Made by a program: the position numbers and the translations under genes. From positions 1 through 14,984 of the forward strand of contig CAJOQN010000063.1 in assembly GCA_905236535.1 (NCBI GenBank): a DNA stretch of 14,984 nt, written 5' to 3'. Numbering within the stretch: position 1 is the first letter of the stretch; each line of letters opens with the position of its first letter. The notes beneath the pieces are model-generated. The model saw nothing but the letters and a program-made list of their open reading frames with translations, was not told where the DNA came from and made no database searches. Shown piece after piece: positions 5,552 to 12,147 of this stretch. Source of the stretch: an uncultured Bacilli bacterium. GTDB lineage: Bacteria; Bacillota_I; Bacilli_A; RFN20; CAG-826.

Positions 5552-6366
5552 TCGTCGTCGTCTTCATCATCATCATGATAACCATTAATGTAGACTTTTT
5601 GATGTCTACTTTTTCTGGTGGCGCGATCAACTTGTCCAAAGATGATATAAAAGACGGGAATAGAGATAAAGATAACCCAGGTTGGATGCCATATTTGAGC
5701 GTATAGACCAAATCCTAAATAGGCCATCGTCGCCGCGATTGGATAAGCAAAATTTGAGACTTTGCGATTTTTGATGCATGAGAAGAGGGACCAAATAATA
5801 GGTAAGGTTAAATAATAAAGCCAGAAAGTGGAGGCCCAGAATCCAGGATTAGGAGTGACAGTCATTAAAATAATATAGGCAATGGTGATTCCAAAGACCG
5901 CGACTCCAGAAACAATACCATTAATGGTGTTGATAATCTTTCTTCTTTTTTTCTCCTCTGGTCTCACATCATCGTGGATATGTCTTTCTTTTTGATTTTT
6001 ATCCACAACCTTGATTCCATCTTTTCCAATATAGACTTTTTCACCTTCTTCATCGGTGATGTGAATTCCTTCAGCGTCAATATTGATTGAATCGCTGGTT
6101 TTTGAAGAGTCGTTATTTTCTTCATCTCTTTTAACTTGTTCTTCAACAATTTCTTCGACGGAAGCGTCGGTATTCAATAATTCATCTAAAGATATTCCAT
6201 ATATTTTGGCAAGGCAGATGAGATTATCGGTGTCAGGGCTTGCTTCCGCGCGTTCCCATTTAGAAACAGCTTGTCTTGATAAACCTAATTTATCTGCGAG
6301 TTCTTCCTGAGATAAACCATTTTTCTTTCTTAATTTGATTAATCTTTCAGCAATTTCGATTGTCAT
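5548..6366 (-). CDS. XRE-family HTH regulator with C-terminal four-helix membrane domain
   Basis: The 272-aa protein starts with a classic XRE helix-turn-helix (about residues 5-60; LSQEELADKLGLSRQAVSKWER), which should bind an operator DNA. An acidic linker follows, then a beta-hairpin-like segment with two similar units, IDAEGIHITDEEG and VYIGKDGIKVVD (about 96-122). Next come four likely membrane helices (about 144-172, 176-198, 204-226, 231-247) and a tail of aspartates, HDDDEDDDD. Both ends should be cytoplasmic, making it a membrane-tethered one-component regulator that may sense an envelope or membrane signal. The start ATG 6366 is set by GGAGG (6379-6375) 8 nt upstream. Its stop shares TTAA (5548-5551) with the convergent hydrolase. 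Its target is unknown; the divergent lipoprotein gene or its own promoter are the obvious candidates. Confidence 0.88.
   Translation of the reverse strand: MTIEIAERLIKLRKKNGLSQEELADKLGLSRQAVSKWERAEASPDTDNLICLAKIYGISLDELLNTDASVEEIVEEQVKRDEENNDSSKTSDSINIDAEGIHITDEEGEKVYIGKDGIKVVDKNQKERHIHDDVRPEEKKRRKIINTINGIVSGVAVFGITIAYIILMTVTPNPGFWASTFWLYYLTLPIIWSLFSCIKNRKVSNFAYPIAATMAYLGFGLYAQIWHPTWVIFISIPVFYIIFGQVDRATRKSRHQKVYINGYHDDDEDDDD
5590..5614 (+). terminator. Terminator of the acyltransferase-hydrolase operon, embedded in the regulator gene
   Basis: GTAGAC (5590-5595) pairs with GTCTAC (5604-5609) around an 8-nt loop and is followed by five T residues (5610-5614). It starts 39 nt after the hydrolase stop codon and lies inside the 3' coding part of the convergent XRE gene. 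Confidence 0.65.
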
Positions 6367-6524
6367 AATGTCTCCCTCCGTTTTGACATCTTAATCTTAA
6401 TAATTTCTATGTCGGTTGCGCTACCAACTCTGCTTTTCATTTTGTCAACTTTTGGTTGCAATTCAAACATTTTAATGAAAAAAAGAATCTTTTCAACTTT
6501 TTTAAAGACTTTATTAATAAATAT

Positions 6525-6533
6525 TGTGATAAT
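6525..6533 (+). promoter_or_regulatory. Extended -10 promoter, leaderless start of the lipoprotein gene
   Basis: TGT-GATAAT (6525-6533) is an extended -10 box, followed by six bases (AGAAAT) and ATG 6540. There is no Shine-Dalgarno sequence. The intergenic stretch 6367-6539 also holds TTGACA on the minus strand (6448-6443) and two GGTTGC copies (starting 6414 and 6454) that could be regulator sites, but I could not pair the TTGACA with a good -10 for the XRE gene. Confidence 0.55.
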
Positions 6534-6539
6534 AGAAAT

Positions 6540-7163
6540 ATGAAAAAGATTATTAGAACATTTCCTATATTTCTTAGTATTTTTTCTCTTGTTTCATGCA
6601 ATCAAATTAAGATTAATCATTTTTATGATGACCGTTATTTGGCTTACCAAGGATTGGAAGGTTTCCCAACACCTAATGGCACATCTATTCTTTTAGAGGC
6701 CAATCGCAATTGGGCTTTTCCTGATAGGGTTTATTGTAGTGGAAGCCATGAAGATTTTGTAGCTTATGCCATAGATATTTATAATTATCTCTCTTTAAAG
6801 GACGCTAAATATTTTGGAACCGTAGTTTTTGATGTAGATACTGATTTTTCACATTGCTATTATCGCACATTTAAAGAGGTCAGCTCTTTTGATGATTTCT
6901 ATAATCAAGCACTTGATTATTATTGTTTCTTCATTTCTTTTACTGATTCTGACTTGTATCCTTATTATTCAGAGCCTGGTGTAACATATTTTTATGGAGG
7001 GACAACCATCTATCTCGGCTTTGAAAGAAATAGCGTTCATTATCGAATTAACAACATTCTTGCTCGTTTTGATTCGGATTTCTTTCTCTCTTTTGATATT
7101 AATTTTGGAACCACAGTTATTGAGTCTGAAACCACTCCGACAACCAGTGAAAGCGAAACATAA
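6540..7163 (+). CDS. Putative lipoprotein, unknown function
   Basis: The 207-aa product from ATG 6540 begins MKKIIRTF, has a hydrophobic core and a lipobox LVSC with the lipidated cysteine at residue 20, so it should be exported and anchored on the outer face of the membrane. The mature part is rich in Tyr, Phe and Asp, has only two further cysteines, and ends in a Ser/Thr/Glu tail (ESETTPTTSESET). I recognise no domain. An earlier in-frame ATG at 6456 would put 28 residues before the signal peptide and bury it, whereas 6540 gives a normal lipoprotein signal and has an extended -10 box 6 nt upstream. It stands alone between the divergent XRE regulator and the 502-aa membrane protein, and no terminator hairpin with a T-run was found after it. 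Its AT-richer codon use differs from the next gene. Confidence 0.75.
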   Translation: MKKIIRTFPIFLSIFSLVSCNQIKINHFYDDRYLAYQGLEGFPTPNGTSILLEANRNWAFPDRVYCSGSHEDFVAYAIDIYNYLSLKDAKYFGTVVFDVDTDFSHCYYRTFKEVSSFDDFYNQALDYYCFFISFTDSDLYPYYSEPGVTYFYGGTTIYLGFERNSVHYRINNILARFDSDFFLSFDINFGTTVIESETTPTTSESET

Positions 7164-7251
7164 TTTGCCTTTAACCATTAATTTTTTGAAATAAATTACG
7201 GTATTTCAGAAAAATAATAGAGTTTTGATGTAGTTTTTTCATAAAAATTAC

Positions 7252-7281
7252 TTGTTTTTATGTGTGCGAACGCATTAAAAT
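7252..7281 (+). promoter_or_regulatory. Promoter of the 502-aa membrane protein gene
   Basis: TTGTTT (7252-7257) and TAAAAT (7276-7281) are 18 bp apart. The spacer contains a short inverted repeat TGCG-AA-CGCA (7265-7274), which could be an operator. The transcript would carry AAGAGGGGA just upstream of ATG 7313. Confidence 0.5.
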
Positions 7282-7312
7282 AATGTTAAATTAAAAAAAG
7301 AGGGGATTTTTT

Positions 7313-8821
7313 ATGAAAAAAACTAAAAGAGCTTTAGTGGCATTAGGAATTCTCGCCGGTTTATTTTTAATTGCTTGGATTGCATTCTTTGCTACTTCTA
7401 GCATTATTGCATTAGTCCTTGACATGGCAGTAAAGAATAACGGTGAAACACATTCATTTGTTGCTTTCTTTGCCACACATATGACTACATTCTTAATTGA
7501 TGGTATTATACCAGGCAATAACGCAGCTGCTCCATGGCTTTCTTATGTGACCTATGGCGTTGCTTTCTTAGCCCTTGTTATGGCAATTGTTTGGTTTATT
7601 GTCTCCATCGCTAAAAAGAGAGCCAAACACCTTATTTGGTTCATCTTCTACCCAATTTTACTCTTCCCAGTTATTGATGGTTTATGCAGCGTATTTGCTA
7701 ATCCAACTGATTCTGATCTCTTGAGATATTCTTATTTAACAATGATTAGGGAAAATGATTTGACCTGGAAGATCATTGGTTTTGGAACATTAATCTCAGC
7801 AGGTCTCGCCGCTTTATTCGGTCTCATCGTTTGGTTAGTTGGTATCGTTGCGATGTCCAAATACCCAGGTGGTAAGAAGAAAGAAGCAGAAGAAGAACTT
7901 CCACAAGAAGAACCAGAAACTGTTGATGAAGCTCCATTATTCGTCGCTGAACAACCAGCCGCGGCTCCTGAATATGTTGTTGAACAAGAACCAGAAGTCG
8001 AACCTGAACCAAAAGAAGAACCACTCGACAATAAATCTCTTGCTGAATTAATTAGAGATATCGTCCGTGATGAAATCGCAAGAAACAATCTTAAACAAGA
8101 AACCCACACCAATTCTGATAATCAAACCATTACTGGCGCGACCTTTGGTGGACCATTAGTCGTTCAATATTTCAATGGTGTCGGTCCTGCTAACGCTCCA
8201 GCACCAGAACAAAAGAAAGAAGAACCAGAAGCCAAACCTGAGCCACAACCTGTGCCAGAGCCAAAGGCTGAAGAATCAAAAGTTCAACCAGAACCAGCTC
8301 CAGAGCCAAAGGCTGAAGAACCAGCACCAATTGAAGAACCAAAAGCAGAAGAAGCTTCTGAAGAAAAACAACCAATCATTCGTATTTCTTTCGCTCAAAG
8401 ACTCTTAGAATCTGAACAAGATGTCAAAGATTCTTATAACGAAATCAAAAACGAAATCTTATCTTGGGGCTTAAAATCTCGTGTTTCCTTCTCTGGAGAT
8501 ACCTTCCGCTTACATCGTAAGACTTATATCAAAATTACCGTTGCTGGTAAGAGCTTAAAACTCTACTTCGCCCTTGATCCTGCTAACTATGCAGATAGCA
8601 AGATTCCAGTCCAAGATGCAAGCAATAAAAACCTCTATACTGAAATTCCTTTAGTCTTCAAGATTAAATCTGGATTAAGTATGAGAAGAGCGAAACAATT
8701 AGTCCAAGACGTCTGTGAACAAGACGGTCTCGAACAAGGCCAACTCGAAGAAATCAACTGGGTCAAAGAACTTGAAGTTGAATTCAAAGAAGGCAATGCC
8801 AGCAAAGACGACGACGACTAA
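7313..8821 (+). CDS. Four-helix membrane protein with Pro/Glu-rich linker and C-terminal nucleic-acid/regulatory-like domain, unknown function
   Basis: The 502-aa product has four likely membrane helices (about 8-38, 77-100, 107-128, 152-181) and a basic KKK exit. An acidic Pro/Glu/Lys-rich segment (190-238) leads to a short amphipathic helix (DNKSLAELIRDIVRDEIARN, 239-258), a Thr/Asn/Gly-rich stretch, and a second Pro/Glu/Ala repeat region (296-353) with EPKAEE-type units. The C-terminal domain (about 356-475) contains SFSGDTFRLHRKTYIKITV, GKSLKLYFALDPANY and a final helix KQLVQDVC. I recall the pattern gkTyRlxRKt-Kixi-GKxLxLYxALdP from uncharacterised Clostridia/Bacilli proteins but cannot give a verified family name. 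The tail is KDDDD. The start has a GAGGGG ribosome site 7 nt upstream; use of C-ending codons and a strong terminator suggest good expression. Its function is unknown; the linker implies reach away from the membrane. Confidence 0.85.
   Translation: MKKTKRALVALGILAGLFLIAWIAFFATSSIIALVLDMAVKNNGETHSFVAFFATHMTTFLIDGIIPGNNAAAPWLSYVTYGVAFLALVMAIVWFIVSIAKKRAKHLIWFIFYPILLFPVIDGLCSVFANPTDSDLLRYSYLTMIRENDLTWKIIGFGTLISAGLAALFGLIVWLVGIVAMSKYPGGKKKEAEEELPQEEPETVDEAPLFVAEQPAAAPEYVVEQEPEVEPEPKEEPLDNKSLAELIRDIVRDEIARNNLKQETHTNSDNQTITGATFGGPLVVQYFNGVGPANAPAPEQKKEEPEAKPEPQPVPEPKAEESKVQPEPAPEPKAEEPAPIEEPKAEEASEEKQPIIRISFAQRLLESEQDVKDSYNEIKNEILSWGLKSRVSFSGDTFRLHRKTYIKITVAGKSLKLYFALDPANYADSKIPVQDASNKNLYTEIPLVFKIKSGLSMRRAKQLVQDVCEQDGLEQGQLEEINWVKELEVEFKEGNASKDDDD
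8255..8320 (+). repeat. Direct repeat in the Pro/Glu-rich linker
   Basis: A 21-base run beginning CCAGAGCCAAAGGCTGAAG occurs at 8255-8275 and again at 8300-8320, offset by 45 bp (15 codons), both coding PEPKAEE. The identity at DNA level indicates a recent in-frame duplication in the low-complexity linker of the 502-aa protein. Confidence 0.75.
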
Positions 8822-8842
8822 TATCATTGCTTAATTAAAATG

Positions 8843-8867
8843 GGGATACCTTGATGGTATCCCTTTT
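8843..8867. terminator. Bidirectional intrinsic terminator between convergent genes
   Basis: GGGATACC (8843-8850) and GGTATCCC (8856-8863) form a perfect 8-bp stem with loop TTGAT, followed by TTTT and more A/T on the plus strand and by ATTTTAATTAA on the minus strand. It ends the 502-aa protein gene. The stop codon of the convergent NERD gene (8868-8866) overlaps its T-run, so it probably serves both genes. Confidence 0.85.
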
Positions 8868-9540
8868 ATAATTTGAATTTATAGTCGCAATGTGAACAGA
8901 AGAATTCATTGTCTTTCACAACCATCTCATGGTTACATCTTGGACATATTCTTTTTTCGATAGCGTAGGCCATTTCGAGTTGAGATTCTCTGCGAAATTG
9001 CTTTAGATATTCGATATTTTCAAGATGTTCTTTTTTAGTAATTTTGGTCTCTTTTTCCTTTAAAATTTTATAAATAAGATTAATCTCTTCTTTATTTAAT
9101 TCTTTTTGATATGGATATGAGTCGATAAAGAGGTGAAGGTCTTTAAGATTGATAACATTTTCATCATCAAAATATGGGGCGTTATTTCTTACAAAGACCA
9201 CAACGGGAATAACTTCATATTTTTTATTTAATAAATTATTCACGATGATTGTGTGAGATTTATTTTGCTTTAATGGATTAGCGATCTTTTCAGTTTTACC
9301 TTTAATGGTTTTTAACCAAAAAGAATCGTAAGTTTGCGCATTGATATCCCCATAATAATTTTTGGTTTCAATCACGAAAACACCATGAGGATGAATTAAG
9401 ATGTGATCGATTTGATGAGACATCAAAGTTTTGCCCACCACATAGGTCGCATTGTTTATAACCTTATGGTATAGCTTTTCTTTCTTTAAAAGTGAGATGA
9501 CTTTATCTTCTCCCTTTTTTCCTTGGGATATTTTTGACAT
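8866..9540 (-). CDS. NERD-domain (nuclease-related) protein with C-terminal zinc ribbon
   Basis: The 224-aa protein starts with a NERD domain: GKKGEDKV (G10, E11), then QIDHILIHPHGVFVIETKNY with D45 and the E58-x-K60 pair, the Asp...Glu-x-Lys arrangement of restriction-endonuclease-fold enzymes. The key residues are all present, so it may cut or bind nucleic acid, although activity is unproven for most NERD proteins. A lysine/glutamate-rich helical stretch follows (about 148-196), then a zinc ribbon CPRC...FFCSHC (C199, C202, C215, C218) like those of topoisomerase I tails. No signal peptide or membrane helix is seen, so it should be cytosolic. ATG 9540 has no ribosome site; GATAAC lies 8 nt upstream, pointing to a leaderless mRNA. 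The gene stands alone, with no restriction or defence gene beside it. Confidence 0.85.
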   Translation of the reverse strand: MSKISQGKKGEDKVISLLKKEKLYHKVINNATYVVGKTLMSHQIDHILIHPHGVFVIETKNYYGDINAQTYDSFWLKTIKGKTEKIANPLKQNKSHTIIVNNLLNKKYEVIPVVVFVRNNAPYFDDENVINLKDLHLFIDSYPYQKELNKEEINLIYKILKEKETKITKKEHLENIEYLKQFRRESQLEMAYAIEKRICPRCNHEMVVKDNEFFCSHCDYKFKL

Positions 9541-9548
9541 ATCTTTAT

Positions 9549-9554
9549 GTTATC
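9549..9554 (-). promoter_or_regulatory. Possible -10 box, leaderless start of the NERD gene
   Basis: GATAAC (9554-9549) on the minus strand is followed by eight bases and ATG 9540. No convincing -35 was found. The match is weaker than at the other leaderless starts, so it is recorded with low confidence. Confidence 0.35.
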
Positions 9555-9569
9555 ATCTCGCGTGTATAT

Positions 9570-9598
9570 TTGATAAGCCTATAGATTTATGATAGTAT
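9570..9598 (+). promoter_or_regulatory. Promoter of the CNNM/CorC pair
   Basis: TTGATA (9570-9575) and TAGTAT (9593-9598) are 17 bp apart. The predicted start near 9605 places a small stem-loop (GAGCA 9608-9612, TGCTC 9618-9622) at the very 5' end of the mRNA, directly before the ribosome site GGAGAGGAG (9623-9631). Confidence 0.55.
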
Positions 9599-9642
9599 AT
9601 GTTTCTTGAGCAGACCTTGCTCGGAGAGGAGTTGGTGGGCTA

Positions 9643-10659
9643 ATGCCTGATCCATTATCGTGGATATTAATCGGAATATTATTATTCTTGTCATTTTTCT
9701 TTTCGGCTTCCGAGACCGCATTAGCTTGTTGCAACCGCTTCAAATTGCAAGTCAAAGCAGATGATGGCAGTCATCCTGCGAAACTTGTTATTCAAGTTAC
9801 TGAACATTATAACCGTGCTTTAAGCGCAGTTTTGATCGGACATAATATCGCTTCAATCGTCATGTCTGTGTTGATGACGATACTTTTCAAAAAATATTTT
9901 GATGGGACTGGGATGGTGGAATATGCCTCCATATTGGCCTCTGTTATTTTGACATTTACCATTTATATTATTGGTGATGCTTTCCCAAAAACTGTAGCGA
10001 AAGCCATTCCGGATACCTTTTCTCTCATCGCTATTTATCCGTTATATGCTTTCATCATCATCTTTTTCCCCATCGTTTGGTTTTTTGATAAACTTGGAGA
10101 ATTAATCTCCATCATCTTTAAACAAAAGAGTTCTGAAGATTTCACTGAAGAAGATTTTGAAAATATTGTTGAACAAGTTTCTGATGAAGGAATAATTGAA
10201 GAAGAACAAGGAGAGATTATTCAATCTGCCTTAGAATTTACTGATACGAAAGTCAAAGAGGTTTTCACTCCTTTAGAGAAGATGTATGCGATTGATATTA
10301 AGGATCTCAATCATGAAAAAGTTTTAGAGATTTTAATGAATTCAACCTTCTCGCGAATTCCTATTTATCGAAATGATTATGAACACTTTATTGGTGTTTT
10401 ACACACTAAAACCTATTTATATAAATATCACAAGAATCCTAAAGTCTCGGTGAAATCCACTTTAGTAAAACCATATTTTGTCAGTCAAAACATCATGCTT
10501 GATGATCTTTTTAATGGCTTCAAAAAACATCATACCCATATTGCTTTAGTCGTTGACTCTAATAAAAAAGTTATTGGTATGGTGACGATGGAAGATGTCT
10601 TAGAAGAATTAATCAGTGACATTTCTGAACCTAGTATTCAGAAAGGAGGTAAGGAATAA
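9643..10659 (+). CDS. CNNM/CorC-family membrane protein (DUF21 + CBS pair), short form
   Basis: The 338-aa product has an N-terminal DUF21/CNNM transmembrane domain (residues 1 to about 165; SASETALACCNRF near 22-34 is the typical S-x-x-E-x-A motif, and the helices run to about 150). A linker with EEDFENIVEQVSDEGIIEEEQGEII leads to two CBS domains (about 205-330, ending VIGMVTMEDVLEELISD). The family moves or senses divalent cations such as Mg2+ and Co2+, with CBS domains binding adenine nucleotides. The C-terminal CorC/HlyC domain present in the neighbour is missing, and the usual MTPR motif reads FTPL. It is first in a two-gene operon; its TAA overlaps the next ATG (TAATG). ATG 9643 is preceded by AGGAG at 11 nt. 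It may form heterodimers with the paralog or be a regulatory version. Confidence 0.87.
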   Translation: MPDPLSWILIGILLFLSFFFSASETALACCNRFKLQVKADDGSHPAKLVIQVTEHYNRALSAVLIGHNIASIVMSVLMTILFKKYFDGTGMVEYASILASVILTFTIYIIGDAFPKTVAKAIPDTFSLIAIYPLYAFIIIFFPIVWFFDKLGELISIIFKQKSSEDFTEEDFENIVEQVSDEGIIEEEQGEIIQSALEFTDTKVKEVFTPLEKMYAIDIKDLNHEKVLEILMNSTFSRIPIYRNDYEHFIGVLHTKTYLYKYHKNPKVSVKSTLVKPYFVSQNIMLDDLFNGFKKHHTHIALVVDSNKKVIGMVTMEDVLEELISDISEPSIQKGGKE

Positions 10660-11939
10660 TGCCTTGGTCTTATATTCTTATCGCTGTTATCTGTTTAATC
10701 CTCAGCGCTTTCTTCTCTATGGCCGATATGGTTTATTCGATGGTCAACACCGCACGATTAGAGAATAAAGCAAATAAAGGTCATAAAAGAGCGAAACTGG
10801 CTTTAAAACTTGCAAATGATTATGAATTCTCAATCTCGAGCATTTTATTTGGCAATAATCTCGCAAACATTTTTGCTTCTTCTTTTGTGACTTTAATTGG
10901 AATTGCTTGTAATAATGAAAATTTCATCTATGGAGAATTAATCGCGACCATTATTTTAACGGTCGTAATCATCATCTTCTGTGAATTCTTGCCGAAAGCT
11001 TTTGGCAAGAGGTTCTCTGATTTCTTCGCTATTCATTTTGCTATTCCTGTGACTTTCTTTAAATATTTGACTTTTATCTTTGTGTGGCCAATAGCTAAGC
11101 TCTTTGAGCTTATTGGAAGGCTCTTCTCTAAGAAATCCAAAGAAGAAAAGATCATCGATGAAGATGTTTTAGATGAGATGGTCAACAAGATTGAAGAAGA
11201 AGGTATTTTAGAAGAGAATGAAGCTGATATTCTAAGAGGGGCTATCGACCTCATCGATATACAAGCCTTTGAAATTATGACTCCAAGGGTGGATGTCTTT
11301 GCCATGGATGTGGAAGATGATGTCTATGACTATTTAAAAGATGACGAAGATGAATTCTTTATTCATTCACGTATCCCCATATATGAAGACACGATCGATA
11401 ATATTATTGGAGTGGTCAATATTAAATCACTAGCTCCATATATTTTAAAGAATGAGAAGATTGAATTACGCTCTTTAATGTATGAGCCAATTGTGATTCC
11501 TCGTAACACCCAAGTGATGGATCTTTTAAAAATCTTTAAAGAAAAGAAGGTCCATATCGCTATTATCATCGATGAATATGGAGGGACCGAAGGTATTGTC
11601 ACCATGGAAGATATCTTAGAAGAAATCGTTGGAGACATCTTTGATGAAAACGATGAAATCGAAGAAGAATTCGTGGATAAAGGTAACGGTATCTATATCC
11701 TTGATGGTTCAATGAATATCGATGATGCTTTTGAATTAATTGACTATGAGGAAGCAGATGAAGTTGAAACTGACTATTCCACAATCGGTGGTTTCTGCCA
11801 AGAAATCCTTGAAAGATTTGCTAAAAAAGGCGATGAGTTTGACTTCGCCCATTATCATTTTGAAATCTTAGAAGCTGACGAATTCACGGTTGAGAAACTT
11901 AAAATTACTGATTCGACCTATGAAGAAAAAGAATTATAA
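10659..11939 (+). CDS. CNNM/CorC-family divalent-cation transport protein (DUF21 + CBS pair + CorC_HlyC)
   Basis: The 426-aa product has the full family layout. A DUF21/CNNM membrane domain spans about residues 1-160 (SAFFSMADMVYS near the start). The linker reads DEMVNKIEEEGILEENEADILRGAI in two parts and is followed by FEIMTPRVDVFAMD (MTPR intact). Two CBS domains run to about 330 (IDEYGGTEGIVTMEDILEEIVGDI spans the end), and a CorC_HlyC domain covers about 345-420 (YILDGSMNIDDAFELI, YSTIGGF). Members export or maintain Mg2+ (CorC, MpfA/YhdP-like); older annotations call them hemolysins. Translation is strongly supported: AAAGGAGGT (10642-10650) lies 8 nt before ATG 10659, which overlaps the stop of the short paralog. 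No terminator hairpin follows; a new promoter begins 2 nt after the stop codon. Confidence 0.92.
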   Translation: MPWSYILIAVICLILSAFFSMADMVYSMVNTARLENKANKGHKRAKLALKLANDYEFSISSILFGNNLANIFASSFVTLIGIACNNENFIYGELIATIILTVVIIIFCEFLPKAFGKRFSDFFAIHFAIPVTFFKYLTFIFVWPIAKLFELIGRLFSKKSKEEKIIDEDVLDEMVNKIEEEGILEENEADILRGAIDLIDIQAFEIMTPRVDVFAMDVEDDVYDYLKDDEDEFFIHSRIPIYEDTIDNIIGVVNIKSLAPYILKNEKIELRSLMYEPIVIPRNTQVMDLLKIFKEKKVHIAIIIDEYGGTEGIVTMEDILEEIVGDIFDENDEIEEEFVDKGNGIYILDGSMNIDDAFELIDYEEADEVETDYSTIGGFCQEILERFAKKGDEFDFAHYHFEILEADEFTVEKLKITDSTYEEKEL

Positions 11940-11940
11940 T

Positions 11941-11970
11941 TTGCTCAATTCATATAAAATAACTTAAAAT
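11941..11970 (+). promoter_or_regulatory. Promoter of the 56-aa/SDR/hflX operon, leaderless start
   Basis: TTGCTC (11941-11946) and TAAAAT (11965-11970) are 18 bp apart. Six bases (ACTTTT) separate the -10 box from ATG 11977, and there is no ribosome site. The -35 begins two bases after the stop codon of the preceding gene. Confidence 0.6.
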
Positions 11971-11976
11971 ACTTTT

Positions 11977-12147
11977 ATGGCCTATAATCCAAGAGAAAAA
12001 TTAGAACCAAGAGCGGAAGAAGAACCTAAGTTCAACATCCATAATAAAACTGATCGAAAAATCTTCTTAATCGTTTTAATTTCGGTCACTCTTTTATGCT
12101 TACTTTTGGGTGGATTATTCGCCTTATATTTTGCATTTTTTAAATAA
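11977..12147 (+). CDS. 56-aa single-helix membrane protein, unknown function
   Basis: This short open frame codes MAYNPREKLEPRAEEEPKF, a basic NIHNKTDRK segment, then one strongly hydrophobic helix (about residues 29-55, ending ALYFAFFK). It looks like a small protein with a charged cytosolic N-terminus and a C-terminal membrane helix. Three points support it as a real gene: a promoter ends six bases before its ATG, its TAA overlaps the ATG of the dehydrogenase gene in a TAATG junction, and it fills an otherwise empty gap. The next gene has no ribosome site of its own, so translation of this frame probably delivers ribosomes to it. The function is unknown; it could be a real membrane peptide or mainly a leader for coupling. 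Confidence 0.7.
   Translation: MAYNPREKLEPRAEEEPKFNIHNKTDRKIFLIVLISVTLLCLLLGGLFALYFAFFK

Noticed and set aside
6443..6448. TTGACA as the -35 of the XRE regulator gene
   Set aside because: No acceptable -10 lies 15-19 bp downstream on that strand, so it is not called as a promoter.
7182..7206. GAAATA...TATTTC hairpin after the lipoprotein gene as a terminator
   Set aside because: The stem is A/T-only and is followed by A residues and not by a T-run on the plus strand.
7732..8408. Long open frames on the other strand and in other frames across the Pro/Glu-rich linker
   Set aside because: They are low-complexity shadows of the repetitive codons, rich in Ser or Leu/Val, without ribosome sites or recognisable domains.
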